From the NCBI GenBank assembly GCA_026686845.1, contig JAIVEN010000021.1:15828001-15892000 (forward strand): DNA of 64,000 nt. Direction: 5' to 3'. The notes under the pieces were generated by a model. It saw only the letters and a program-made list of their open reading frames with translations. It ran no database searches and was not told the origin of the DNA. Source of the stretch: Adenanthera pavonina (taxonomy: Eukaryota > Streptophyta > Magnoliopsida > Fabales > Fabaceae). Positions 36,820 through 49,435 of this stretch are shown here, piece after piece. Position 1 is the stretch's first letter, and every line of letters begins with the position of its first letter. Position numbers and translations under genes: made by a program.

Positions 36820-37841
36820 TTTTGTGTTTTTAACTTATGCTAACTTTTCCTGATAATTCACCAGTTTCCTGAGCGAAGAAAAGAAAAAAAAAGGCAAAAA
36901 GAAGAAAAGATGAGATAAAAGCAACCATGAATTTGATTAGTTAAAATATCATTAGGCCCTCGTTTAACAGTCATGAAAGTTTCTCTCCTTAAAGATCCTT
37001 ATTGAATTCCCAAGAAGACAGAAACGAGTCCTCGTATCGTGAAGGACAAGGTCTCTCCATGAATGAGGTATATAAAAATAATAGAGGACCTATTAATATG
37101 ATAACCATTCTATTAATGCAAATTTTAATTACATGAAAAGAAAATGCATGAGACTGGATATGCTCCCCCGTGTCCTACATTAGGTGTATCCTATAGTATG
37201 ATTCTTGGCTTTAACTGGCTGGGTTAACATCTAAGCCTCATCTACAATTGCGTGCAGGATTCGGGATGGTTCTATTTTCCACAAAGGTTTCCAAGTTACC
37301 CCTGTCATCAAGACAGGAACCCTATCCAATAAACTTAATCCTTTGAGAGCTTTGATAGCTCTTCCCAGAATAGGTAACAACTGGGTGAAATCTTCACAAT
37401 GGTCTCTGGGAGCTTAATAGCCCCTCAAAGGCATTGTTACAAACTCCAACTATCCTAGGATACTCTCAGACCCGGGTATAGGGCCTATTATGTGTGTGAG
37501 GTTGGACGTGAAAGTGCCTAGTGTGTAAAGGGAGCATACAAACCTCATGACCCAAAGCATTACCCAAATCCCCCACCTGCAGATAAAACAGTACATAAAA
37601 CAATGCACAAATAGATAACAGTCATCTACCCTAGGGTTTATTCTGCATATTATCTATCCTAGAACATGTTATTCAATTCAACAAATACATTTAAAAGCAT
37701 GTGAACAGGCAAAATTACCAAGCATGTTATCTACCCTAATCATGTGAGGCGCAAACAACATTTAGATAAAAGAGCAGCCAAAATAAACATAAAGCCATAA
37801 AAAAAAACATAGTCAACCTATATAGGCTTGACTCTCAAACA
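36820..37841 (-). other. Ogre 5' untranslated leader
   Basis: 1.0 kb between the PBS and ORF1, with no recognisable coding content. Near 36870-36910 the + strand has an AGAAAAGAAAAAAAAAGG-type run, that is, a pyrimidine tract in the transcript. Confidence 0.6.
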
Positions 37842-37859
37842 TCCCCAGTGGAGTCGCCA
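37842..37859 (-). other. Ogre primer-binding site, tRNA-Arg type
   Basis: The - strand reads TGGCGACTCCACTGGGGA, 3 bp from the LTR edge at 37863. From memory of plant tRNA-Arg(ACG), whose 3' end is CCCCAGCGGAGTCG plus CCA, this matches with one mismatch. A tRNA-Arg primer site is typical of Ogre elements. Confidence 0.85.
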
Positions 37860-37862
37860 AAC

Positions 37863-40800
37863 TATCACACCCAGAGATGCAACGCGAACGGCGTGGGAAA
37901 AGAAAGAAAAGGGTGAAATCGGCCCACACGACGGGAGCTGATTTCGAGGGAGTCACCACCAAAATTTTGAGGGAAATTTTGGAAAACCGAAATAATAAAA
38001 AAAAAAGGATAAGGATGGTCTGCAAATCAGAGTTGGGTTTGGGAGTATGATTGTGAGTGGGAAAGGTGTTAGGCACCCCCACAACACCCGTTCTGAAGAA
38101 CGGTTACCTTAGGTTGATCATGTAATTTTTATGGCTTTTAAAAATTATTTTGATTGCTCTTTTACCATTCACATGCACAAATAAATATAAAAATAAGAGA
38201 AATGTAAAAATGAAAATAAAGAATAAAATGAAAATATGAAAAGTTGGGAAAATAAATTAAGAGGAAAATGTTATTTATTTACAAAAGTGGACTTGATCCA
38301 GAATGAGAGTCTGGGGCCTACGTACCCTACGATAGGGATCAAAGTCAATGTAGTTCGGGCTAGAAATGCGTGTCAATGGGTTGATGTTTTTTATTTTATA
38401 TATTCTTGAAAAGAGAGGTTTATAGAAAATAATTTGTCTTTCCACAAAAAAAAATAATTTTTAGAATTGGTCGATGTGTTTTAATTTGTAAAAGACAGAT
38501 TAGTTTTCATTATTTACTCTTTTCATTTATTTATATATTTTTTTGGTTTAATTAATTTCTAAAACAGAATATATATTTTTCTTCAATTTAGAAAATATGA
38601 TTAAGATTATATGTAATTCGAACATTTTATTTTGATTTAAAAAAGAAATATTTGGAAACAATTTTGTTTTTGCAAAATAAAATCAATCGGCTCATGTGGC
38701 GACTTTATCACTTACAATATACCCATTGATACCTAAATGTCCATGGTGGTATCACTCGAGACAAAGAGGCACAAAAAGTTCAAAGAAATTTTTTTTTTTT
38801 ACATATATATATTTTTTAAAATCCTTTTAACACCTAAACAAGGATTAAAAAAAAATGTGATCACTATGCATGTTTTGAAAAATAATAATCAGCATATGTG
38901 GTGACTTTATCACTCACAAGTTACTGATTAATACTTAAATACTCACGGTGTTACCACTCGGGGTGGATAAGCGAAACAGATAAGAACTTGGAAGAAAATG
39001 AATAACTTTGGTTCCCACCCTTTATTATTATTCTTTTATTATGAAAAGGTAGTAAAAATGAATAAATAAATCATGGAAGGAAAATAAATAATTTTTGGCA
39101 AGAATTATTTTATAAAAAAAAAAGATAGAAAGCATTAAGAAGAATTCACAATATCTCACTATGTGTATTTTTTAAAAAGAAATAATCAACATATGTGGCA
39201 ATTTTATCACTCACAAATTGCTGATTAATACTTAAACGTCCCCGGTGTTACCACTCGGAGTAGAAAAGTAACTGGCTTAAGGGATAAAAATTGAAGAAAA
39301 AAATAAAATTTACATAAATTATTTTTTATTTTCTTATTGTAAAAAATAAAGGTGACCAAGATGACATATAAGAAAATAATTTAAAAGAATTTAAAAATAA
39401 GACTTACATAGATATATATATATTACTTGTTTATTATTATATACTATTTGAATTTTATTTATTTTTATTTTTATTTTGGATTTCGCTTATTATTTATTTT
39501 TTTATTCCTTTCTTTTTCTTCTTCTTTTTTTTTTAACCAATCCTTATTGTAAAGATTTTGCAACGTGACCCATGATGACCCCCCTTATTTTACGCAAAAA
39601 CATTGCAGGCGATGAAAATCAGATGTTTACCAAACTGATCTTATGATGCATCAGATAAAAACATTGAAGGCAATAAAAATCAAATGCTGACCTTACAATG
39701 CATCCTTTCCACTAAGCAAAACAAATTGAAGAATTCAACCGCAAACGTTATATCACTATTCTAACTATTGTAGCAGTAGGACAACCAGAAATAAAACATT
39801 AAAAGGGGAGAAATGAGCCCACGATTATCAAAGGGCCAAACTGGTCAGTCACCACATTCCAAAATCAGATTCCCCCCAATCTAAGTTATTCCAAAATTAT
39901 AGTACTTTATTAACACCAAACAGGAAAGATTCCAAGGGCATAGAAGGCTACACTCCCTCTGAATGAAGCAAAAGCTCATAACTCCGCCAAATATATCAAG
40001 GTACAAGCAAACAATTTGTTTTCAGCTTCACCAATGCGTACATAGTGGTCTTAAGGGATAGACAGAACAAAACAAACAAGTAAATCATTATCCGCTTGAT
40101 AGAAGACTTCGGCTAACTAGTAACAGGGTAGTCAAACTGATATTACAAACTGATATTACAGGAACAGAACCTAATTCATGGACAAAACCCCTTCCCTTCA
40201 ACAACCCCAAACAGTTTAAGAAATAAAAACTGGCAAGCTTAATGAGTTGACTCTAGTCTGAAACTTTTTCAACAAACCAAACCATCAAATTTGATAAGAA
40301 AACTTGACATCCTCAAATATAGTTTCCAGAACAAGATTCAACATTCAGAGCGTTTAAAAGACTAAAGCAAGGTTTTCCCCAGAGACAGAGCGCCAAATGA
40401 TAATAGCTTAAACCAGATTTCCTATAAACAGAACGCTAAGAGGTCAAAGCAAAATCATAACACAGTGGATAACTAAAGACTAATACCATCAATAAAGCCA
40501 AGATCATTCCAGAAACACAGAGCATCGTAGAAAGAGACAGTAGGCCATACTACATAATAAAAAGTAAAAGAGAAAACTAAAGTAACCCAAACGACAATGG
40601 TACTACGTCCATGTCAATTTAACATGATAACAACAAAAAAAGGTCTCCAAACTCAGTGATTCACACAATGGAGTGTCCATGGTAGAATGAAAAAAATTAT
40701 ACCAAGCTAATGTCTACACAAGTTGCAACCTCCTCGAATTTGAGGGTCCTCCTCTCCGTTCCCTTTCTTGGTCACTTCTCAGGTTCCTCCTACGATGCCC

Positions 40801-42224
40801 TTACTTCCTAGGATTTTGCGGTGTCCAGAAATATCTCCTCCCAAAAATCCCCCCCACTGCTCCAATCCTTTCTACCTTTTATATAACTCTCGCGAGTGAC
40901 TTACAAACTGAGCAATCAGGCGCGTGACTATTTTTTCCAGCTGCTCACGTTTTCTGTTACACCTTCGTCCCAAAATTTTTCACCTCCACTACCTTGGTGT
41001 ATGGGGTACGGAGTAGTGGAGGGATTGTGTTGTGTGCATCCAGCCCGCATTCTTTGCCCCTGAAATTCATACCTGAGCACCTCGGACCCCTACCTCACAG
41101 ATTCAAGTCTTTAACCCCTGCTCAGATTGGCTCTCCTTTCCTCGTGCCCTGCTTCACCGTGTGGTCCCCCCTTGGGCTCTGATTTCCTTTGGTGGTTCCC
41201 TCGAGTTTGTTCTCTTTCCCAGTCTATACCTCCCTCTGTTTTCTCTTCCATCGAGCCCTAGGGCTCCCTCGGTTTCACCTCTCTGTTTCGGTCTCAGCCG
41301 TCCTCTCCGTGGCTCTACTTTCTCGGCCTTCTCCATGCCTCATTCCCTTGGTCTCAGCTTCACCGGACCCAAGCTTGCGACTCCCTCATCCCTGGTTCAT
41401 CCTCCCTCTGATTTTTCCATCCACCGAGCCCTAAGGGCTCCCTCTGATTTCCTTCTCCACCGAGGCTTCCTCTTTCCCAGCTCCCTCTCCTCTATTCGTC
41501 TCACCTCCTCGCGGCTCCTTCAGGTTCGTGTCTTGCATCCTCACCTGCGGCTCTCTCTCCTCGTGTCTCCCTCTCTCACCTGGTTCAGACTCCCTTGGTT
41601 TACCTCTCCCAAGCTCCCTCTGTCCTGCGGCCGCCCTAGCTCTTCCCCTTTTCTTTTTCTCGTGGTTCTCTGCTTCTCTCGTGGTCCCGTGGCTCCTCCT
41701 CGTTCCCCATTTTCCCTTCTGAGCCCTAAGGGCTCCCTCTGCACCGAGCCCTAAAGGGCTTGGTCTGGACTGGCTTACGAGGCCTCCACTGGGCTCGTCA
41801 GCTTTTGGGCTGAAATCATTTCAGCCCAACAGGGTCCCTCCTTTTTTTTTTTAAAAACTTAGGTTTCAGCCCAAACTTTTTTTTGTTTATGTATTTCGGA
41901 CTCTGGGTCGAATTTTGGCCCCAAAGCTCCTTTTTTTTATTTTTAATATTTCAGATTTTGGGCCGAATCTCGGCCCAAAATAATTTTAACTTACATTAAT
42001 TTAATTTTTTTAATTAATTAATTATTTATTATTATTTTTTGCTTTGGTTCATTTATTTATTTATTTTTTATCTATTTATTTATTATTTTTTTGTTTCTTT
42101 CTTTTTTTTCTTCTCTCTCTTTTTTTTTATGTTTTCTATTATTTATTTATTCATCTATTATTATTTTTTATTATTATATTTATATATATTTTTAAAATTA
42201 CCCGAACAAAATACGGTCTTCACA
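37863..42224 (-). repeat. 5' LTR of the Ogre element
   Basis: 4362 bp. Its inner edge has TA instead of TG (TATCACACC), a single change from the left LTR. A TATA box (TATATAAAAG) is at 40876-40885. It keeps about 0.56 kb (38460-39020) that the left LTR lost. In this part a unit beginning ATGTGG(C/T)GACTTTATCAC and ending in TTACCACTCGG-like words occurs three times (38693, 38896, 39193), against one copy (21899) in the left LTR. The antisense open frame 41161-41754 mirrors that of the left LTR. Confidence 0.92.
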
Positions 42225-43131
42225 ATTATCTTGACCCAAAATATATTTTAGTAAGGTCCAATCACTATCCATAAATCAATACTGCCATTTTTTATAATCT
42301 AAAATAACCTTTATTGAGTAAAATATTAATAATAAGACTTTAATGCTCAATAAATATCATATTGATCTCATTAAATTTCAAATAGTTTTCCATTGGGCTT
42401 AGCTCATTGGGAACTCTATTTTGACTATAACATTTCGTATTTATAAAAATACCCCTAACATGGGATAAATTTATAATTTTCATAATTTTCAGGTTATTAG
42501 GTATAATTTTGCCCAAAAGCATTTTGGATTTTTTTCCCCATGTGCATCTCTTTCTTTTGGAGACTAAATTCCAAAGTAGTTTCATTTCTTGGGGCAAAAT
42601 TACTATTTTCTCATTTTGCGTTCTATTTCTTTGCACATTTTATGATATCAGTATTTTTCCCTTGGGGCTAAAATGAAATTTTCACATTTTACTTCTAATA
42701 TAGGAAATAACAATTTTACCCTTGAGTTGGGTCAAAAAATAATTATCTATTCTACTGGGCACTTTTTGGTAATTTTTTTCAAAGACTAATTTTTTTATTA
42801 TTTCTTTGTGCACTATTTACAATGACTTTCAAGTTAGTCCATCTCTCAATTTAGACCTCCTGGTGATGTAAGACTTACATATTGCACTCAGTTTGAGATG
42901 ATTTTTCATTCAAGTGGTATATTGCACACCTTCCAGGAAAAATTCTGGAATTAATTTTTACTTTGGACCTTATGGAAAAATAGTTCCAATGAAGGACTAA
43001 GCATAACTTCTTCTAAAAACAATATGTGAAATTAATTCCTTCTAGAGACTAAGCATGCAACTTCTCTATCTCACTTCTATTCCCATATTTTTATACATCC
43101 TATGACATTATGTAAAAATAAGGATATTACA

Positions 43132-46106
43132 GTTTATCCGGTATCCTCACAACATTTTGAGCCTATTTCAAAAAGTTGATCCCAATTGGAGCTCTTTTGA
43201 GCTAATTTTGGGCGAAAGTACGAAGTTTCTAAAAATGAACCGAAAAGATTAAACAAACAAAATCACATGAAATTGGCATCGTTAAGGGGGCAATTGCATT
43301 TATTTGGCATCTTCACAACAATTCCAGCCTTTTCAAAAGAATTGATCCTATTTGGAGCTCTTTTTGAGCTAGTTTTGGGCAAAAGCACAAACTTTCCTAA
43401 AATGCACCAGAAAGCTTCTACTAACAAAATCCCATGAAATTGTTATCTTGGAGGGGGAAATTGAGTCCATCCTGCATCCTCACAACAATTTTAACCTATT
43501 CAATAGAATAGTATATATTGGAACTCCTTTTAAGCAAGTTTTAGGCTGAAGCACGTATTCACCCAAAATGCACTGAAAAGGTTCAACAAACAAAGTCCTA
43601 GGAATTTGGCATCCTTGAGGGAGCAATTGGGTTCATCTAGTATCCTCAAATCAAGTCAAGCTTATTCAAAAGAATATATCTCAATTGGAGCCTTGTTTGA
43701 CCTTGTTTTAAGCAGAAGCATAAAGTTTCCGAAAATTCACAAAAAAGCTTCAACTAACAAAATCCCATGAAATAAGCTTCTTTGAGGGGTCAATTGGGTT
43801 TATTTGGCATCCTTACAATAATTCTAGCCTTCTTAATAGAATTTACCTATATTGGAGCTCCTTTTGAGTTAGTTTAGGGCAAAATCATGAAGTTTCCAAA
43901 AATGCACCAAAAAAGTTCAATTGAAAAAATCCCATGTAATTAGCCTTTAAGGGAGAAATTGAGTTCATCTGGGAATCCTACATGATTTTAAGCCTACTCT
44001 AAATATTTAAGCCCAGGCAAACCTTCTTTTAGGCTAATTTTTGGCAGAAGCACGAAGTTTCTTAATGTTCAGCAAAAAGATTCGACCAAAAAAATCATAT
44101 GCATTTGGTATCTTTGAGGGAGCAATTGAGTTGATCTAGCATTTTCACAACATTTCAAGAGTATTCCAATGAATTGATTCCACTAAGAGCTTCTTTTGAG
44201 CTAGTTTTTGGTAGAAGCATAATGTTTTCTAAAATGCACCAAAAAAGTTTTAACTAACAAAATTCCATGAAATCAGCCACCATCAGGGAGCAATTGAGTT
44301 CATCCTGCATTTTCACAACATTTCAAGAGTATTCCAATGAATTGATCCCAATAAGAGCTTTTTTTGAGCTAGTTTTAGGTAGATGCAGCAAAAATGCTTT
44401 AACCAACAAAATCCCATGAAATCAGCCATCATCAGGGGATAATTGAGTTCATCCTACATTCTCACAACATTTCAAGCCTATTCCAAAGAGTTGATCCCAA
44501 TCAAAGCTTCTTTTGAGCAAGTTTTAGTCAAAAGCATGAAGTTTCTTAAAAGGTATCGGAAAGCTTAAACAAAAAAATCCCACAAAATTGGTAATGTTGA
44601 GGTGGCAATTGCATTTATTTGGCATCTCTATAGCAATTCCAGCCTATTCAAAAGCATTGATCACATGGAGCTTCTTTTGAGTTAGTTTTGGGCAGAAGTA
44701 CGAAGTTTCCCAAAATGCACCGAAAAACTTCAACTAGCAAAATCCCACAAAATTGGCATCTTAGAGGGGAAATTGTCTTTATCTAGTATCCTCACAATAA
44801 CTCTAGGTTATTCAAAAGAAATGTCCGTATTGGAGCTCCTTTTGAGCTAGTTTTAGTCAAAAGAACGAAGTTTCCCAAAATGCACCAAAAAAATTCAACT
44901 AACAAAATCCTAGGAATACGGTATCCTTCAGGGAGCAATCGAGTTGATTCAGTATCCTCACAACAATTCTAGCTTATTCAAAAGAATATATCTCAATTGT
45001 AGCTCCTTTTGAGCTTTTTTTTGGTAGAAGCATGAAGTTTCCGAGAATGCACCAAAAAGCTTCAACTAACAAAATCTCACGAAAAAGGCAACTTTAAGAA
45101 GGTAATTGTGTTTATTTGATATCCTCACAACAATTCTAGTCTATTCAAAAGAATTGTCCATATTGGAGCTCCTTTTAACCTACTTTTGAGTAGAAGCATG
45201 AAGTTTACCAAAATGCAATGAAAAGCTTCAACTGACAAAATCCCATTAATTTGGTATATTTGAGGGAGCAAGTGTGCTCATCCGACATCTTCTCAATATT
45301 TCAAGCGTATTTTAGATAATTGATCCCATTCAGAGTTTCTTTTGAGCTAGTTTTAGGTAGAAGCATGAAGATTCTGAAAATGCACCAAGAAACTTTAACA
45401 AATGAAATCCCAAGAAATAAGCATTTTTGAGGGGCCAATTGAGTTTATTTGATATCCTCACAACAATTCTAGCCTATTCAAAAGAATTAATCCCAATTAG
45501 AGCTTTTTTTGAGCTGTTTTGGGAAGAAGCACGACGTTTTTTAAAATGCACTGAAAAGTTTTAACTAATGAAATCCCAAGAAAAGGGCATTTTTTAGGGG
45601 GTAATTGAGTTTATCTAACATCATTATTACAATTCTAGCCTATTCAAAAAAATTTATCTCAATTAGAGCTCCTTTTGAGCTAGTTTAAGGCAGAACCATG
45701 AAGATTTTGAAAATGCTCTAAAAAGTTTTAACTAACAAAATTCCACAAAATTTACTATCATCATGGAGCAAATAAGTTTATCTGTTATTTTTAGAACATT
45801 TTGAGCCTGTTCTGAAGAATTAATCCTAATCAAATCTCCTTTTGGGCTAGTTTTGGGATGAAACACGAAGTTTTTAAAATTGCAATGAAAAGCTTCAATT
45901 AACAAAATCCTATGAAATTGGCTATCATCAGGGAGGAATTTAGTTTATCTAGCATCCTCATAACATTTTGAGCCTATTCCAAAGAATTAATCCCAATTGA
46001 AGATCCTTTTGAAACTGATTTACAAAGAAGCACAAACTTTTTGAAAATGCACTGAAAAGCTTCAATGAACAAAATCCCATGAAATTGGCATCTTTGAGTT
46101 GGCAAT
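43132..46106 (+). repeat. Satellite block 3, ~166-bp monomers
   Basis: About eighteen monomers of the same family in the same orientation, resuming in phase after the LTR-like repeat (GTTTATCCGG...). The end, GGCAAT at 46101-46106, contains the target duplication GCAAT of the next gypsy insertion. Some monomers are duplicated locally: 44260-44340 and 44385-44460 share AATCAGCCA(C/T)CATCAGGG. No genes. Confidence 0.92.
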
Positions 46107-47059
46107 TGATAGAGGATGCCTTACTCATGGTTTAAAAGGAAGGCTTAGGCAAATTCAAGAGCATGGTAGGAGGCTTTATCACCTAGAAAGATTGTTATAC
46201 ATGTTGGAGCCCAATTATTTTAGCAAGTTTGTAGCCTAATTGAAGCTAGAGAGTTTGAAGAAAATTTCAATTTTACAAGTTTCAAATCCAACACAAGACA
46301 AGGAGGAGATTATTTAAAAGATCATGTGCTTCACTAAAAGAACTTGTGACTTATGTATTAGTGGGCTTAATTTATTTTAATTTCATTCTTATTAATCATG
46401 GGCTAAACTTTTATAATTAATAAGGCCCAATTGGTTAATTAGTAATCTTTTTGATAGCCTATCTTGTAAATAAATATGCCATGTGCTAAACATGTAATTT
46501 CATTAATGTGTTAGCATGTTTATAAGGGCTTAGGTATTATTTTCATTATTTTCTTTTAATTTTTGTCATTTACTTTTAGAATTTTATTTTACTAGTTTCT
46601 TAAGTCTATTAGGAGTGTTATTTGTGCCCAAAGTCTTCTAATCCCATTAGGATTACTTGAGCCAAATTAATTACTTTTCCTAGACTCATTAGGATAGATT
46701 TTCTCTTGCATATTTAAGGCTCTCTTTCATGTACGTTTTTGGAGATTTGGATCAATGAAGTTTTCAGACATTGTGAGTTTCTCTTACATTCTTTGAGTGC
46801 TAGAGCAAAACTATGACTTATTAAGGAATTGGTTAATCCTTATAGCGCCACCAGAACCAGGGTTCAAGAGACCAGTTCTCTTGGGTTCTACTTCTCAAGA
46901 CCAACATCTACCCATCTTGTTTCTCTACTTTCTCTTTCTTTTATTGGTGTTCTTGTGCAGTTTTGTTCATTTTCTTTGCTATCCAGTTTTATGTTCCTTG
47001 TTTTGTGAAGATTAATGAAGTGGGTTCTTTGAACAGGTTCCATAAGAGTTCACCTATCA
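46107..47059 (+). repeat. 5' LTR of the gypsy element
   Basis: 953 bp, AT-rich, with TATTTAAGGCTC (TATA-like, near 46710) and a downstream region with TCTTGGGTTCTAC. The part from about 46470 onward matches 51826-52426. It is too diverged by eye for a recent insertion. Confidence 0.8.
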
Positions 47060-47073
47060 TTTGGCCTTAGAGC

Positions 47074-48106
47074 TTAGGTTTGCAAATCAAGGTGTGTTTT
47101 CTATTTTGCTTCCTTTCTCTTTGTTTCATTTCATTTTTGTTGTTGTCTGAAAAATTATCATCACTATTTATTAGTACTGTTTGTCACTGTTCATCCATCA
47201 TTGTTCATCACTGTTCATCATTACTGAATGTCATTGTTTCTATCCAGAGCAAATTAAAAAAGAATAATAATAAGAGATTAATTGCTACCAAGAAAAAAAT
47301 GAATATAGCAACAAAAAAATAGTAAATAAATAAAGATTTGATTGGATTTGATTTGAGACTTGATTGATTGAAAAGGATTATACTTTTCTCAAGTGTTTCG
47401 ACTTGAATTTCAAGTAGCATATTTTAGGCATGGATTTGATTCAAATCTTTCTTGATTGCCTTGTGATCTATTACATTAATTTGTTGGGGATTTCGCTACT
47501 CAATTAATATTGAGGCACTATTTCCTTTTTAAGAGAATTATATGGTTCTTACTCACCAAGTCATTATAATTTCCTCAATTTATCAACTTTGTGATCCTTA
47601 TTTCACTTAAGTCCATTCCTTGTTTTTGCTTTGAGTAATACACCATATATCTTTTCTTTTCCTTTCAATTTTTCATTATTCCTTTTTGTATTTTCCAACT
47701 TCTTTCATTTGCTTCCTTGCTTTGTGTCTTTTTGTGTTGGTCACTACTTAATTGAATTAGGATCTTTGGGAACTCTAATTTTGATTTTTGGTTCTGTATT
47801 GCCACTTCTTTTAAAAAAATAAATTTCCTTTTAATTGAACTTGTGGTTTTAATTTAACACTCTCATAAGAAAGCAAGTTTTGAGTGGAAAAAGGCAAGAG
47901 AGAAATTGCATCATATCTGAAAAAGCCTTAACTTAGTGCGAAACACGAGTGCATTCACATTATTTGAGTGAAACACGTGAAGGAGTAGTGAGATCCTTTC
48001 TTCTTTACACTTTTGTTGGCTATTAAATATGTTGAGATTTCTAAGCTTTGCATCTCATAAGAAGTCTTTGAAAAAAGTTTCCAACTGTGACCAAAACTTA
48101 AGAAAG
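47074..48106 (+). other. Gypsy leader between PBS and gag
   Basis: About 1 kb of AT-rich DNA with a short local repeat of (C)ATCACTGTTCATCATT near 47180-47230. No open frame has a recognisable motif until the gag remnant. Confidence 0.5.
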
Positions 48107-48196
48107 CCAAAGTTGAAGATTCCTTCTTTTCAAGGCAAAGATGATCCAAATCTCTATTGGAAATGGAAAAGAAGAATTGGGCAAGCGTTTGATCAT
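48107..48196 (+). pseudogene. Ty3/gypsy gag remnant
   Basis: About thirty codons read PKLKIPSFQGKDDPNLYW followed by a KWKRRIGQAFDH-like end. The word I(P)xFxGKxDPxxYxxW is typical of the start of the gypsy Gag (Retrotrans_gag) domain. The frame is broken off by the copia LTR at 48197. No other gag or pol sequence of this element remains. Confidence 0.7.
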
Positions 48197-49435
48197 TGTT
48201 GAATCAGAACTTTTGATGATTATAAAAAACTAGAGCTTGGAAAGGAGAATATCAAAGGAATGTAAAAGTATCAAGTGAAGAATCCAAAGAAGAAAATGAG
48301 AATACTTGGTTTTTAGGATTTCTACTTTTGTAATATGGGTAAAAAGCTTTGATCTTACTTCCTTTAACTAACCACAACTTCTGGATATGGTTTTTGGAAA
48401 TTATCCAATGTTAGCACATGTTGGTTTTGAAAAATACTGACTAACAGATGAATTTTGTTTTTTAACTCTAAGTATTTTGTACAAAATTTGAACTTTGCTT
48501 TATGAAATTCAAGTATACAAAGGTTTCATCTATGACAGATGAATTTTAGTTATGAAATTCAAATTTTGGGCTAAGCATTGCAAATGAATATGTGCAAAAT
48601 TCATCTAATAATTAGTCAAAATTTGAATGTTGTTGAAGTACAAAGTGAGCTTAAAGTTACTCTCTTTGACGGATGAACTTAGGACTTCAAAATTTTTATT
48701 TCAAAATGAGAACTTATGAGTCTTGCTAAAGCAAGTTTCTGGCAAATGAATTTTATAACTTAACATTTGAATTTCACAGAGGAGAACTCTTGCGCCATGT
48801 TGAACAAGCCTCTGATAGATGAATTTCATATTCCAAATTTTGAATTTCGAGTGCAATATGAAAAGATGAGACAACTGTTCAAACTTAACAGATGCACTTT
48901 GAATATGAAAATTCGTATGTTCCAACACGAGATAATTTTAACAAACTCAAAATTTGAATTTTCCTCTTAAACAAATATCTATTGAAGTTCAATGTTAAAA
49001 TCCTTAACCTTCTGTCTCTATGAAATTCATCTATTGACACCCAAAATTTAAATTTTGGCATGTCAAACACATTAAATGTGGTTCGTGAATAATTATTTTT
49101 TTAAAGTAACCATTGGTTAATGTTTCTAACGGCTAGATCTTGTGTCTAACGGTTAGTTAAGGCACAAATCTATAAATAGAACTTCATTTGAAATTGTGGG
49201 TAACGAATCTAATCTTGTTTGTGAAAAACTATATCAAATTTCTGAGTCAAAGCATTTTACTCTCACACTTCATTTGTTATACCTCAACTTTCATATCTAC
49301 TTTTATTTAGAGAGTTAATATTCTGTATAAAAATCTTTTCTTCATGTAAAAGAAGGATTCTTTGTGAGGGGAGTCACAAATGGAAGTAGGAAATACTTTG
49401 TAAAAGTACTGAGTGTAGAATTTGAGAGCTCTTAG

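Larger units (their letters stand above)
21095..42224 (-). mobile_element. Ogre/Tat-type Ty3/gypsy retrotransposon, 21.1 kb
   Basis: This is a structurally complete element: LTRs at 21095-24943 and 37863-42224, target duplication ATTAT (21090-21094 and 42225-42229), a PBS matching tRNA-Arg next to the right LTR, and a purine tract next to the left one. On the - strand the order is 5' LTR, PBS, extra ORF1, gag, protease, G-patch segment, intron, RT, RNase H, second (archaeal-type) RNase H, integrase, a long 3' untranslated region with minisatellites, and the 3' LTR. The size, ORF1, intron and dual RNase H are hallmarks of the Ogre branch of the Tat lineage. All coding parts carry stops or shifts. 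By eye the LTR copies differ only by scattered single bases outside one deletion, so this is one of the younger insertions here. Confidence 0.93.
18734..43131. mobile_element. LTR-like repeat (~3.3 kb), split by the Ogre element
   Basis: The parts 18734-21089 and 42230-43131 join into one TG...CA unit (TGTCACACC ... GATATTACA) lying inside the satellite. GTTTG before it and GTTTA after it form an imperfect 5-bp target duplication. I see no coding frame with a recognisable motif. Words near its left end (ACACCTTAA, AAGTCCATTTAA, CTAAAATTTAAAAATT) are shared with the repeat at 62175-64000. It is most likely a solo LTR of a Ty3/gypsy family. On the - strand the ends read TGTAATATCC ... GGTGTGACA, which is why I suspect a chromovirus, but that is not proven. 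The Ogre element is inserted at 21094/42225. Confidence 0.6.

Noticed and set aside
37842..37859. A tRNA-Arg gene, because the + strand reads a tRNA 3' end with CCA
   Set aside because: Only the last 18 bases match. There is no cloverleaf upstream, and the position next to the LTR identifies it as the primer-binding site.
42039..42274. Tyr/Phe/Leu-rich open frames that look like membrane segments
   Set aside because: They come from T-rich low-complexity DNA at the end of the Ogre LTR.
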